The notes under the pieces: model-generated | Seen by the model: the letters and a program-made list of their open reading frames with translations, nothing else | Databases searched by the model: none | What the model was told of the DNA's origin: nothing | Made by a program: the position numbers and the translations under genes | Source: Parvibaculum lavamentivorans DS-1 | GTDB lineage: Bacteria; Pseudomonadota; Alphaproteobacteria; Parvibaculales; Parvibaculaceae | Assembly: GCF_000017565.1 (NCBI RefSeq) | Contig: NC_009719.1 | Coordinates: 1,302,001-1,366,000 of the forward strand | Reading direction: 5' to 3' | DNA: 64,000 bases | Shown here: positions 51,675 through 59,620 of the stretch, piece after piece | Numbering within the stretch: the first letter of the stretch is position 1 | How the letters are laid out: each line of letters starts with the position of its first letter

Positions 51675-53795
51675 CTATTCGGCGGCGACGGCGTGCTGGA
51701 CTTCATCCTCGTCGGTGTCTTCGTCCTCGCCGTCCTCGGTGAGGAAGTCCGGCAAGGCGGTGTCTTCGCCGTTATCGGCCTGATCGTCGGGACCAGACTG
51801 ATCGCCATCGATGGACGCGAGGCGCAGCGGCTCGGGCAGCCAGCCGCTGTCGGCCAGAAGGCGCTCGGCTTCCTTGGCCATGTCGCCCTTCTTCATGTGG
51901 TCGATGAGCTGCGCGGCCCGCTCTCCGGCACCTTCACGCACGGCTTCGAGAATGCGGGGCTTGGTCACGCGGCCGAGATAATTGCCGACAGTGGGCTTCC
52001 AGCCTGCGGCCACCATGTCCATGCCCGTAGCCCGTGCGAGCCGGTCGGCCTGCGCCAGACGCATATCGAGGCCATGCTGGCTGACGCCCGAGCCGGAATA
52101 GGGGTTCGGACGCTCGAATAGCGCATTGACGCCGTAGCTGACGCAAAGCGCCAGAAGTTCCAGGCGCGTGCCGTCATCGAGATCGGTCAGCCAGTCCCAG
52201 AGCGCCTCATTGTCAGCGGGGATGTGATCCCCCCAGCGTTCGTGGCGATCGTTGACCGCCTGCGCCGATGGGCTGTCCTTCAATTCCTCGGACTGGGCCG
52301 AGAAGAAGATGTGGCGGACATTGGCCTCGAGGCAACCGGACGGGTTGGTGTGGATGAAGGTGTCGCTCAGAAGCTTGTGCAGCAACATGGTCATGGCGAC
52401 GTGCGGATGTTCCGCCAGCGCGTTGCGCAGCGCCAGGGTGCGATGGGCGGTCAACTCGATCACGAGACGCTCGGGCAACGGCTTGATGCCGTCTTCCTCA
52501 TCGTCCTCGGGCTCGGCGGGCTGGCCACCGATGGTGATGACCGCGCGTTGGACGGCCGGCGTATCGGGCTGGTCGCCCCCGGACGCCTCGCCATCGGGCT
52601 CGGCCTGGGGCTCATCCTTGGCGCGGACATAACCGCGGTCGATCGACAGCGAACCGTCGGCGTCGAGGCTGACGAAGGCGCCGGCGATTGCGATGTCGGC
52701 CTGATCGTAGCTGACGGGGCGGTTCTCGAAGGCCTCCAGGGCCTGCTCGATCTCGCCGAGACGTTGATCGATCGCGTCGGGCAGCTCGTCGGCCTCGGAA
52801 TATTCCGCTTCGATCCGGTCATATTCCTCGCGCAGCGCTTCGCGGGTCGCACGCTCCTCGTCGGTCAGATCGACCGCAACGCCGGCGAGTTCACGCAGGC
52901 CGTGGTCGTGGCCATAGGGGAAGCTCACCGCGACCTCGATCCACTTCCAGCCTTCCTCGGCGATCTGATCGGCGGTGGCTTTCAGCTTCTCCGCCACCAT
53001 ACGGTCGAGCAGGACGGGGTCTTGCAGCCAACCGCCGTCGTCGGACTGGAAGAGATCGCGCAGTACGATGCCGCCTGCGGCCTCGTAGGCATCGACACCG
53101 ACGAAATTGGCCCGCTTGTCCGAGGCGCGAACCGCGGTCTCGGTCAGCATCCGCCGGATCTGGTAGGGCTCCTTCTGCCAGCTATCCTTGATCGCGTCCC
53201 AGACCTGCTCCTGACGGGCATGGTCGGGGCTGACGGTGAAGGCCATGAGCTGTTCGAGCGTCATGCCGTCATCGGCATAGGTTTCGAGCAGGGTCGGCGA
53301 AACGGAGGTGAGACGCAGGCGCTGCTTCACCACGGTGACGTTGACGAAGAAGGCGGCGGCGATGGCCTCCTCGGTCATGCCCTTGTCGCGCATGGCCTGA
53401 AAGGCGCGGAACTGGTCGAGTGGATGGAGTGGTGCGCGTTCCATGTTCTCGACTAGCGACACTTCGTCGACGAGGATGTCGCTGTTGGCGTCGCCGATGA
53501 CGCAGGGCACCGTCGCCGTCTTGGCCAAACGCTTCTGCTTCACGAGCAGTTCGAGTGCGCGATAGCGGCGGCCGCCGGCCGGCACCTCGAACATGCCGGT
53601 CTCCGCGCCATCACCATCAAGGACCGGGCGGACATGGAGGCTCTGGATGAGGCCGCGCCGGCCGATGGACTCGGCCATTTCCTCGATCGAGACCCCGGCC
53701 TTGACGCGTCGGACGTTGGACTGGCTCAGCGCCAGCTTGTTGAAGGGGATGTCGCGCGCCGACGACAGGGTGATCTTCTGGATGGCAGTCGCCAT
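51675..53795 (-). CDS. ParB-like nuclease/partition-domain protein
   Basis: A 706-residue protein with an N-terminal ParB/Srx domain: LSQSNVRRVKAGVSIEEMAE, FEVPAGGRRYRALELL and the arginine-containing box LVENMERAPLHPLDQFRAF. An HTH-like stretch (IAAAFFVNVTVVKQRLRL) and a long acidic C-terminal part follow. It is far longer than chromosomal ParB and not next to parA, so a role other than partition is likely. The start at 53795 follows a conserved leader. Confidence 0.85.
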   Translation of the reverse strand: MATAIQKITLSSARDIPFNKLALSQSNVRRVKAGVSIEEMAESIGRRGLIQSLHVRPVLDGDGAETGMFEVPAGGRRYRALELLVKQKRLAKTATVPCVIGDANSDILVDEVSLVENMERAPLHPLDQFRAFQAMRDKGMTEEAIAAAFFVNVTVVKQRLRLTSVSPTLLETYADDGMTLEQLMAFTVSPDHARQEQVWDAIKDSWQKEPYQIRRMLTETAVRASDKRANFVGVDAYEAAGGIVLRDLFQSDDGGWLQDPVLLDRMVAEKLKATADQIAEEGWKWIEVAVSFPYGHDHGLRELAGVAVDLTDEERATREALREEYDRIEAEYSEADELPDAIDQRLGEIEQALEAFENRPVSYDQADIAIAGAFVSLDADGSLSIDRGYVRAKDEPQAEPDGEASGGDQPDTPAVQRAVITIGGQPAEPEDDEEDGIKPLPERLVIELTAHRTLALRNALAEHPHVAMTMLLHKLLSDTFIHTNPSGCLEANVRHIFFSAQSEELKDSPSAQAVNDRHERWGDHIPADNEALWDWLTDLDDGTRLELLALCVSYGVNALFERPNPYSGSGVSQHGLDMRLAQADRLARATGMDMVAAGWKPTVGNYLGRVTKPRILEAVREGAGERAAQLIDHMKKGDMAKEAERLLADSGWLPEPLRLASIDGDQSGPDDQADNGEDTALPDFLTEDGEDEDTDEDEVQHAVAAE

Positions 53796-53879
53796 GTTCG
53801 TTACTCCGCGACGGGCGGCCAGGAGACTCTCTCTCGACCTCCAACCCGTCACGAAGCGAAGCGCCGCCCTCTCACTCTA
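53796..53879 (-). promoter_or_regulatory. Conserved leader, copy 2 (before the ParB-like gene)
   Basis: In the mRNA sense: TAGAGTGAGAGGGCGG, GTGACGGGTT, TCGAGAGAGAGTCTCC, then GCCCGTCGCGGAG about 10 bases before the ATG. It shares its first block with copy 1 and its last block with copy 3. Confidence 0.65.
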
Positions 53880-53901
53880 AGAAGGGCCGCGCCGCAGAAG
53901 C

Positions 53902-53941
53902 GGAAAGGCGTGAAGCCGGAGACCTGCTTTCCCGCCTTTCC
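53902..53941. other. Hairpin after the ArdC gene
   Basis: GGAAAGGCG (53902-53910) and CGCCTTTCC (53933-53941) form a perfect 9-base stem 16 bases downstream of the ardC stop. No U run follows on the minus strand, so termination is uncertain. Confidence 0.45.
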
Positions 53942-53956
53942 GGTATTCATATTCGA

Positions 53957-54919
53957 TCACGCCGCCTGCCGTTCGTCGCCGGCCATGGTGTCGTCCGGGC
54001 CGAGATCGGCGTCGGGCAGGAAGCCGAGCAGCCAATCGGCCGCCTTGCTCGCCTGGGAGGCGGCGCGGACGATGGCGCGATTGTCCTCGCGCAGCACCTC
54101 CAGCCAGGCGCCGATATAGTCGGCATGGCGGACGGTCGGCGCGATGCCGAGAGACGCGCAGCAGAAGGCGGCGTTGATTTCGGCCACCAACTCCTCGAAG
54201 GCGTATTTCTTCGTGCCGAAACCGCCGGTCAGATCGCGGCCGAGCCGGGAGGCATGGCCGCTGGCGTGCCCGAGTTCGTGCAGGGCCGTGCGGTGCCAGT
54301 TGATCGGCTCGAAATAGGCTTGCGGCGGCGGCACCTGCACATAGTCGTGCGCCGACACATAGAAGGCGCGATCGCCGCCGATGCGGAAATCGATGCCCGT
54401 CGCTTCGATCAGAGCCTCGACGCGCGGCTCGATGAGGCCAGGCGGCGGCGGTGGAGCGATGGCGGCGATGTTGTCCGGCAGGCCGTCGCATTGCGCGGCG
54501 TTGAAGACGGTGAAGCGCTTGAGGAACGGAATCGCGGCGGCGTCTTCGCCGGTCTCGCGGGCGCGACGCTTCTCGTCCTCCGGCGTGAAGCGGTCGGCAT
54601 AGACGACGGTCGTGCCATGCTCACCCTTGCGGACATTGCTGCCCAGCGACAGCGCCTGGCGGAAGGTGAGCCAACTCTGGCCAGGGAAGCCGTGCTGGAT
54701 CACCGCCCCCCAGAGGATGAGCACATTGATGCCGGAATAGTGCCGTCCGGTCGCAGCGTTGCGGGGCATGGCGAGCGGCGCCTTGGCCGCGGCCGATCCC
54801 CATGGCTGGACCCAGGGAGCACGGCCCGCCTCAAGCTCGGCGATGATCTTGTCGGTGATGTCGTCATAGAGGCTCGCCCGGCCTGAGCCGGCGCGGGCGC
54901 TGTGGTTTTTTCTGAACAT
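53957..54919 (-). CDS. ArdC-like antirestriction protein (ssDNA-binding plus zincin)
   Basis: A 320-residue protein: N-terminal ssDNA-binding ArdC domain (DDITDKIIAELEAGRAPWVQ, then RHYSGINVLILWGA) and a C-terminal zincin-like metallopeptidase with HELGH at 214-218. ArdC-type proteins protect incoming single-stranded plasmid DNA from restriction in the recipient. The start at 54919 follows a conserved leader. All key residues present. Confidence 0.9.
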   Translation of the reverse strand: MFRKNHSARAGSGRASLYDDITDKIIAELEAGRAPWVQPWGSAAAKAPLAMPRNAATGRHYSGINVLILWGAVIQHGFPGQSWLTFRQALSLGSNVRKGEHGTTVVYADRFTPEDEKRRARETGEDAAAIPFLKRFTVFNAAQCDGLPDNIAAIAPPPPPGLIEPRVEALIEATGIDFRIGGDRAFYVSAHDYVQVPPPQAYFEPINWHRTALHELGHASGHASRLGRDLTGGFGTKKYAFEELVAEINAAFCCASLGIAPTVRHADYIGAWLEVLREDNRAIVRAASQASKAADWLLGFLPDADLGPDDTMAGDERQAA

Positions 54920-55001
54920 CGCGGTTCTCCGCGACGGGCGCCGGAGACCTCTTCTCCAGCCCTCGACCCGTCACGGGAAACCCGTCCGCACTCTCACTCT
55001 A
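54920..55001 (-). promoter_or_regulatory. Conserved leader, copy 3 (before the ArdC gene)
   Basis: In the mRNA sense: CTAGAGTGAGAGTGCGG, GTGACGGGTCGAGG, GAGGTCTCC, then GCCCGTCGCGGAG about 8 bases before the ATG. It closely matches copy 2, and its 5' block also matches copy 1. Confidence 0.65.
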
Positions 55002-55119
55002 GGGGGGCGTTGCGGGGATCTCCCCGCAGAAGGGGTCGGGCGAGACCCTTTGGCTCGACCGCAGGGGAAGGCTTTCCCCCTTGTCCCAGCTTTCCGTCCC
55101 GGATGTGTTTCCTTGAAAA

Positions 55120-55149
55120 CTGTCAGAAAACTGCGTATGTTCCTGACAG
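55120..55149. promoter_or_regulatory. Inverted repeat upstream of the AbiE pair
   Basis: CTGTCAG (55120-55126) and CTGACAG (55143-55149) form 7-base arms separated by 16 bases, ending 10 bases before the AbiEi-like start. AbiEi antitoxins repress their operon through inverted repeats, so this is a candidate operator. Confidence 0.55.
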
Positions 55150-55159
55150 GAGAAAGACG

Positions 55160-55753
55160 ATGACACGGCTGACCGAACAGATTCTGTCGCATATGACGGG
55201 TTTGCCCGAGGGCGCTTCTGTGTCCGCTAAGGGGCTGCTCCATCTCGGCAATCGCGCCGCAGTGGACCAGGCCTTGTCGCGTCTGGCCGAGCGCGAACAA
55301 CTCATCCGGGCTGGGCGCGGTGTCTATCTCCGCCCCGTCGCCAGTCGATTCGGGACGCGCGCGCCGTCGGTGGAACAGGCTGTGGAAGCCCTTGCCAGCC
55401 AGCGTGGCGAGACCATCGTCTCGAACGGTGCGGCGGCCGCAAACGCCCTTGGCCTGACGACGCAGGTGCCGGTTCGCTCGGTCTATCTGACCTCCGGGCG
55501 CAGCCGGAAGATGAATCTCGGCAAGCAGGTCGTGGAATTGCGCCATGCCCCGCGCTGGCAACTGGCTCTGGCCAACCGGCCGGCGGGAGAGGCCGTCCGG
55601 GCCTTGGCTTGGCTCGGCCCGGAGAAAGCCGAAACTGCGCTCAGGACATTGAAGCGAAAGCTGCCGCCCGGCGCCTTTGGCGAATTGGTGGCGGCCGCGC
55701 CGCAGCTTCCGACATGGTTGGCGCAGAGTGTCGGGAAGGCGGCCTATGGCTGA
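55160..55753 (+). CDS. AbiEi-like antitoxin (DUF6088)
   Basis: A 197-residue protein: an N-terminal winged helix (VSAKGLLHLGNRAAVDQALS, then QLIRAGRGVYLRP) and a C-terminal region typical of AbiEi/DUF6088 (TIVSNGAAAANALGLTTQVP, then VYLTSGRSRKMNLG). The ATG at 55160 has AGGAGA 8-13 bases upstream. It is the antitoxin and autoregulator of a type IV toxin-antitoxin pair and overlaps the toxin gene by 8 bases. Confidence 0.88.
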   Translation: MTRLTEQILSHMTGLPEGASVSAKGLLHLGNRAAVDQALSRLAEREQLIRAGRGVYLRPVASRFGTRAPSVEQAVEALASQRGETIVSNGAAAANALGLTTQVPVRSVYLTSGRSRKMNLGKQVVELRHAPRWQLALANRPAGEAVRALAWLGPEKAETALRTLKRKLPPGAFGELVAAAPQLPTWLAQSVGKAAYG

Positions 55754-56762
55754 AACCTTCCTGCTCCTCTCGGCTCAGGATCGCCGCGACGCCCTTGGCG
55801 TCGCGGCGGATCGTTCGGGGCGGCCCGCGCATCTGCTCGAAAAGGACGTCTGGGTGGTGTGGGCGTTGAGCACGCTCTACACGGCGCCGCTTGGTGAGCA
55901 TCTGGTGTTCAAGGGCGGCACATCGCTGTCGAAAGCCTATCAGGTCATCCATCGGTTTTCGGAGGATGTGGATATGACCTACGACATTCGGGCCATCGCG
56001 CCCGACCTGGTCGGGGACAATGGCGAGGGCCTGCCGAAAACGCGAAGCGAGGAAAAGCGCTGGTCCAGCGAGGTTCGTCGCCGGCTACCGGAATGGGTTG
56101 GCGCTGTCGTGCAGCCGGTGATCTCCGACGCCCTGGCAACGGAAGGTTTGGCTGCGGCGATCCGCGTCGAAGGTGATCGGCTCTTTATCGACTACGAACC
56201 GACCGCAACCGGATCGGGCTATGTCGCCCCAAGTGTCATGCTGGAGTTCGGTGCGCGGTCGACGGGCGAGCCGGCCAGCTTGCGCGATGTTGCCTGCGAT
56301 GCGTCCGGCCTGATCGATGGCCTGATATTTCCGACAGCACGTCCGCGCGTCATGCACGCCGAGCGGACGTTCTGGGAGAAGGCGACCGCCATCCATGTCT
56401 TCTGCCACCAGGACCGGCTGCGTGGGGACCGCTTCGCCCGGCACTGGCATGATGTCGCCCGGCTCGATGAAGCCGGTCTTGCGGACGCTGCCTTCGCGGA
56501 TCGCGAACTGGCGAACGCGGTCGTTCGTCATAAGTCGATGTTCTTTGCGGAGAAAGCCGCTGATCGCTCGCCGATCGACTATGCAATGGCCGTCAACGGC
56601 GGCTTGCAGCTTGTGCCGGTCGGCGATGGCGCGAAAGCGCTGAAGGACGACTATATCCGCATGGTCGAGGATGGGCTGCTCTTCGATGACGCAGAACCGT
56701 TCGAGGCGCTCATGGCGCGATGCGCCGAGATGGCCGCGCGAGCCAACAACGCGGCCAGTTAA
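55746..56762 (+). CDS. AbiEii-like nucleotidyltransferase toxin
   Basis: A 338-residue nucleotidyltransferase of the AbiEii/AbiGii family. The active-site motifs are intact: VFKGGTSLSKAYQVI (55-63) and RFSEDVDMTY (Asp74 and Asp76), with PRVMHAERTFWEKATAIHVF following. AbiE toxins arrest growth by modifying tRNA and give abortive infection. It is coupled to the antitoxin. Confidence 0.9.
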   Translation: MAETFLLLSAQDRRDALGVAADRSGRPAHLLEKDVWVVWALSTLYTAPLGEHLVFKGGTSLSKAYQVIHRFSEDVDMTYDIRAIAPDLVGDNGEGLPKTRSEEKRWSSEVRRRLPEWVGAVVQPVISDALATEGLAAAIRVEGDRLFIDYEPTATGSGYVAPSVMLEFGARSTGEPASLRDVACDASGLIDGLIFPTARPRVMHAERTFWEKATAIHVFCHQDRLRGDRFARHWHDVARLDEAGLADAAFADRELANAVVRHKSMFFAEKAADRSPIDYAMAVNGGLQLVPVGDGAKALKDDYIRMVEDGLLFDDAEPFEALMARCAEMAARANNAAS

Positions 56763-56845
56763 GAAACGACGATGAGGGGGCGTGTAGTGACGGTAATGGG
56801 TATGTCTGACATTCCGGCGAGCGTTGTAGTTCGGAGTGCAGCGAA

Positions 56846-59620
56846 ATGATCGGAGATCACTCCGACAGCTTCAATTTCCTTCAGCGGTTCTGGCCAGATC
56901 TCCATGATCTCGGGAGAAAGGCGGAACAGGCTGGACCGCATGAGCCGGACCTCGTGGCCATCCGGCTGCGTGGGCTTACCGAGACGATGGTCGTCAAACT
57001 GTTTGGGCAACTGGGACTTCAGTACGACCCGGCGCATTCGCATTTCGACAGGTTGGTCCTGTTGGAGAATGCAGACCTGCTCGACGCCCGTCTCCTTTCC
57101 AAATTTCACGCTATCCGGAAGGTCGGCAACAATGCCGCACACAACGGGAAGGTTACGCCGGCACAAGCTGAAGCTCTTTTGGAAGATGCTTGGTCTCTTT
57201 CGTGCTGGTTCTGCCGCTTCATGCGTCCCGACATCGAATGGCTGACTCCAGCGAGGCAGAACGCCAATCCCCTCTCGGTTCCATCCATGGTGGAAACGCA
57301 GGACGTTTCTGCCGAGCGGCAGCCGACGGTCCCGGGTAAGTCATCGAACATACTCAAGTTTCCCGAGGAGCGCGTCCGGCGCATACGGGAGCAGGTCTCC
57401 CGCGCGATGGCGGAAGTCGATCCGAGGGTGCGCCAACTTCGGACCAGCATCACACTTCACGAGGCCTTTACGGAAAGTCTGTCGAGCGACCAAGCCGCCT
57501 GCCTCGACGCGCTTTCCACATTCCTCTCCAGTCCGACGCAGCATGTATTCCTGCTCAAGGGCTATGCGGGCACCGGCAAGACCTTCCTCGCCAAGGGCAT
57601 CACCGAATATCTTTCGGCACAGGGTCGCGCTTTCCGCCTCGCAGCACCGACCGGGCGGGCGGCGAAGATTATCTCGGAGAAGACCGGGCGCGACGCGCGG
57701 ACGGTGCATAGCCAAATCTACAACTTCAGCGACCTGAAGGAATATACGAAGGGGGATCAGGAGGTTGGGTCGGAGACGTTCAAGTTCTATGCGGAGATCG
57801 CGGCCAACCAAGATCAGGCCAATACGGTCTATATCGTGGACGAGGCGTCGCTTCTTTCGGACGTCTATTCGGAGAGCGAGTTCTTCCGATCGGGAACCGG
57901 ATACCTGTTGCACGACCTGATTAGCTATGTCGGATTCAAGCATGGCGAGACCGACCGGAAGATTATCCTCGTAGGCGATCCCGCTCAGCTTCCCCCGGTG
58001 GGGATGTCCGTCTCCCCAGCGCTTGATACGGAGTACCTCCACAAGCACCTCGGGTTGGATGCGGCCGAATACGAGTTGAAGGAAGTACTGCGGCAGAAGG
58101 CGGATAGCGGGATTATCCGTAACGTCATGCCGCTTCGCGATAGCCTTTCAAAGGGCACATTTGGTAGCCTCAGCTTCGAATTCGACGAAGATGTCCTGCG
58201 TCTCCGCGCCGACGAGGTTCTCCCGTTATATATGGCGGCACGCTCTACCGGCGAAGCGAACATTCCGATTGTCATTACGCGGTCTAACAGCGAAGCGGCC
58301 AGTTACAACCGGGCGATCCGGGATGCACTTTTCCCCGGACGTGACTTCGTGGCGGCCGGTGATCGGCTGATCGTCACCGCCAACGCCGTTGTGAACGGCA
58401 GCTTCCTGGCTAACGGTGAGTTTGTCGATGTCGTCGATGCGGAAACCATGGTGGAGCGGCGGTCCGTCAATCTCCGATACCGTAACGAGGAGACCGGGGC
58501 AGTCGACGTCATCGAGGTGTCGTTAGTGTTCCGCGACATCCAGATAACCGTTTCGTCGCCAGATGGCGCCGAGACCGTTCTGACCGCGAAAATCCTCGAC
58601 GATCATCTTCACGATAGCGGGGCCGGGCTCGACGCTGCGCAGCAGCGCGCGCTCTATGTGGACTTCCTCAAGCGTCACCCTGATTTGAAGCGCGGCCACG
58701 ACCGAGAACGCCTCAGCCAGATCATACGCCAGGACCCGTACTTTAACGCGCTCCGCGTAAAGTTCGGCTACGCGGTGACTTGCCACAAGGCGCAGGGTGG
58801 CGAATGGGGGCATGTGTTCGTGAATTGCCCGTCTGGCCAGAATCCGAGATCGGCCGAGTATTTCCGTTGGCTCTATACGGCCATGACCCGCTCAAGCGGG
58901 AAGCTGTATATGATCGACCCGCCCGAAGTCAGGTTGAAGGTCGCCGGACCTGACTGGTGGTCGCCTTCGGAGGTATCGACGACATCGACGGATGGGCAGC
59001 TCTCGGCAGCTGCGCAGGCGGGAGGCACCGCCTCAATCATATCGCCCCAGGAGGCATTCCGCCTCGGTGTTCTGGCGCGCGTGCGGGACCTTCTCGGGGA
59101 GACGGGCATCGAGATCGACGATGTCGCGCATCACCAGTACCAGGAAGCCTTCTACCTGCGTCGTGACCTCGACACCGCCCGCGCTAACATCAGTTACAAT
59201 GGCAAGTTCAAGGTTACAGCGGTGGCTGTTCCTCCCGCAGGCGCTTTCAGCGAGCAGCTAGGCGAGCTTCTTCGGCCGTTGGTCGGTCAGTCCATTGGCT
59301 CGGCACTGCCAGTCGCCGGCACGGGTGGCTCGTCGGGCCTGCAATCGCCAAGCCGCCCTTTCCTTGCACAGTTCCACGACCGCCTGTTGCCTCTTCTCAG
59401 GGAACGCCAAATCCACATTGTGGGATTGAAGGAACAGGCGTGGAGCCAGCGCTACACCTTCTCGCGTGGCGGTGATGCTGCCGTCGTCGATGTCTTCTAC
59501 GACGGACGAGATCGGTTCACGAAATGCATGCCGATCAACGTCGGGGGAAGGCAGGGCGTCCCAGCGGGTACGTTGTTGCCCGAGGTGCTTGAGATACTCA
59601 CCGCGCAGGTCATCCCGTGA
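56846..59620 (+). CDS. DUF4145-fused RecD-like superfamily 1 helicase
   Basis: A 924-residue protein. Residues 1-130 form a DUF4145-like domain (LLSKFHAIRKVGNNAAH). Residues 210-660 are a superfamily 1B (RecD/UvrD-like) helicase: LLKGYAGTGKTFLA (239-246), YIVDEASLLSD (331-338), ILVGDPAQLPPVG (377-385) and the C-terminal motif VTCHKAQGGEWGHV (645-656). The last 260 residues are unassigned. It is 84 bases after the AbiE toxin and is coupled to the next gene by a GTGA overlap. DUF4145 fusions are frequent in defence proteins, so a role in anti-phage or anti-plasmid defence is inferred. Confidence 0.8.
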   Translation: MIGDHSDSFNFLQRFWPDLHDLGRKAEQAGPHEPDLVAIRLRGLTETMVVKLFGQLGLQYDPAHSHFDRLVLLENADLLDARLLSKFHAIRKVGNNAAHNGKVTPAQAEALLEDAWSLSCWFCRFMRPDIEWLTPARQNANPLSVPSMVETQDVSAERQPTVPGKSSNILKFPEERVRRIREQVSRAMAEVDPRVRQLRTSITLHEAFTESLSSDQAACLDALSTFLSSPTQHVFLLKGYAGTGKTFLAKGITEYLSAQGRAFRLAAPTGRAAKIISEKTGRDARTVHSQIYNFSDLKEYTKGDQEVGSETFKFYAEIAANQDQANTVYIVDEASLLSDVYSESEFFRSGTGYLLHDLISYVGFKHGETDRKIILVGDPAQLPPVGMSVSPALDTEYLHKHLGLDAAEYELKEVLRQKADSGIIRNVMPLRDSLSKGTFGSLSFEFDEDVLRLRADEVLPLYMAARSTGEANIPIVITRSNSEAASYNRAIRDALFPGRDFVAAGDRLIVTANAVVNGSFLANGEFVDVVDAETMVERRSVNLRYRNEETGAVDVIEVSLVFRDIQITVSSPDGAETVLTAKILDDHLHDSGAGLDAAQQRALYVDFLKRHPDLKRGHDRERLSQIIRQDPYFNALRVKFGYAVTCHKAQGGEWGHVFVNCPSGQNPRSAEYFRWLYTAMTRSSGKLYMIDPPEVRLKVAGPDWWSPSEVSTTSTDGQLSAAAQAGGTASIISPQEAFRLGVLARVRDLLGETGIEIDDVAHHQYQEAFYLRRDLDTARANISYNGKFKVTAVAVPPAGAFSEQLGELLRPLVGQSIGSALPVAGTGGSSGLQSPSRPFLAQFHDRLLPLLRERQIHIVGLKEQAWSQRYTFSRGGDAAVVDVFYDGRDRFTKCMPINVGGRQGVPAGTLLPEVLEILTAQVIP

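Noticed and set aside
52224-53456. 410-codon open frame opposite the ParB-like gene
   Set aside because: Antisense shadow; the minus strand encodes a coherent ParB domain.
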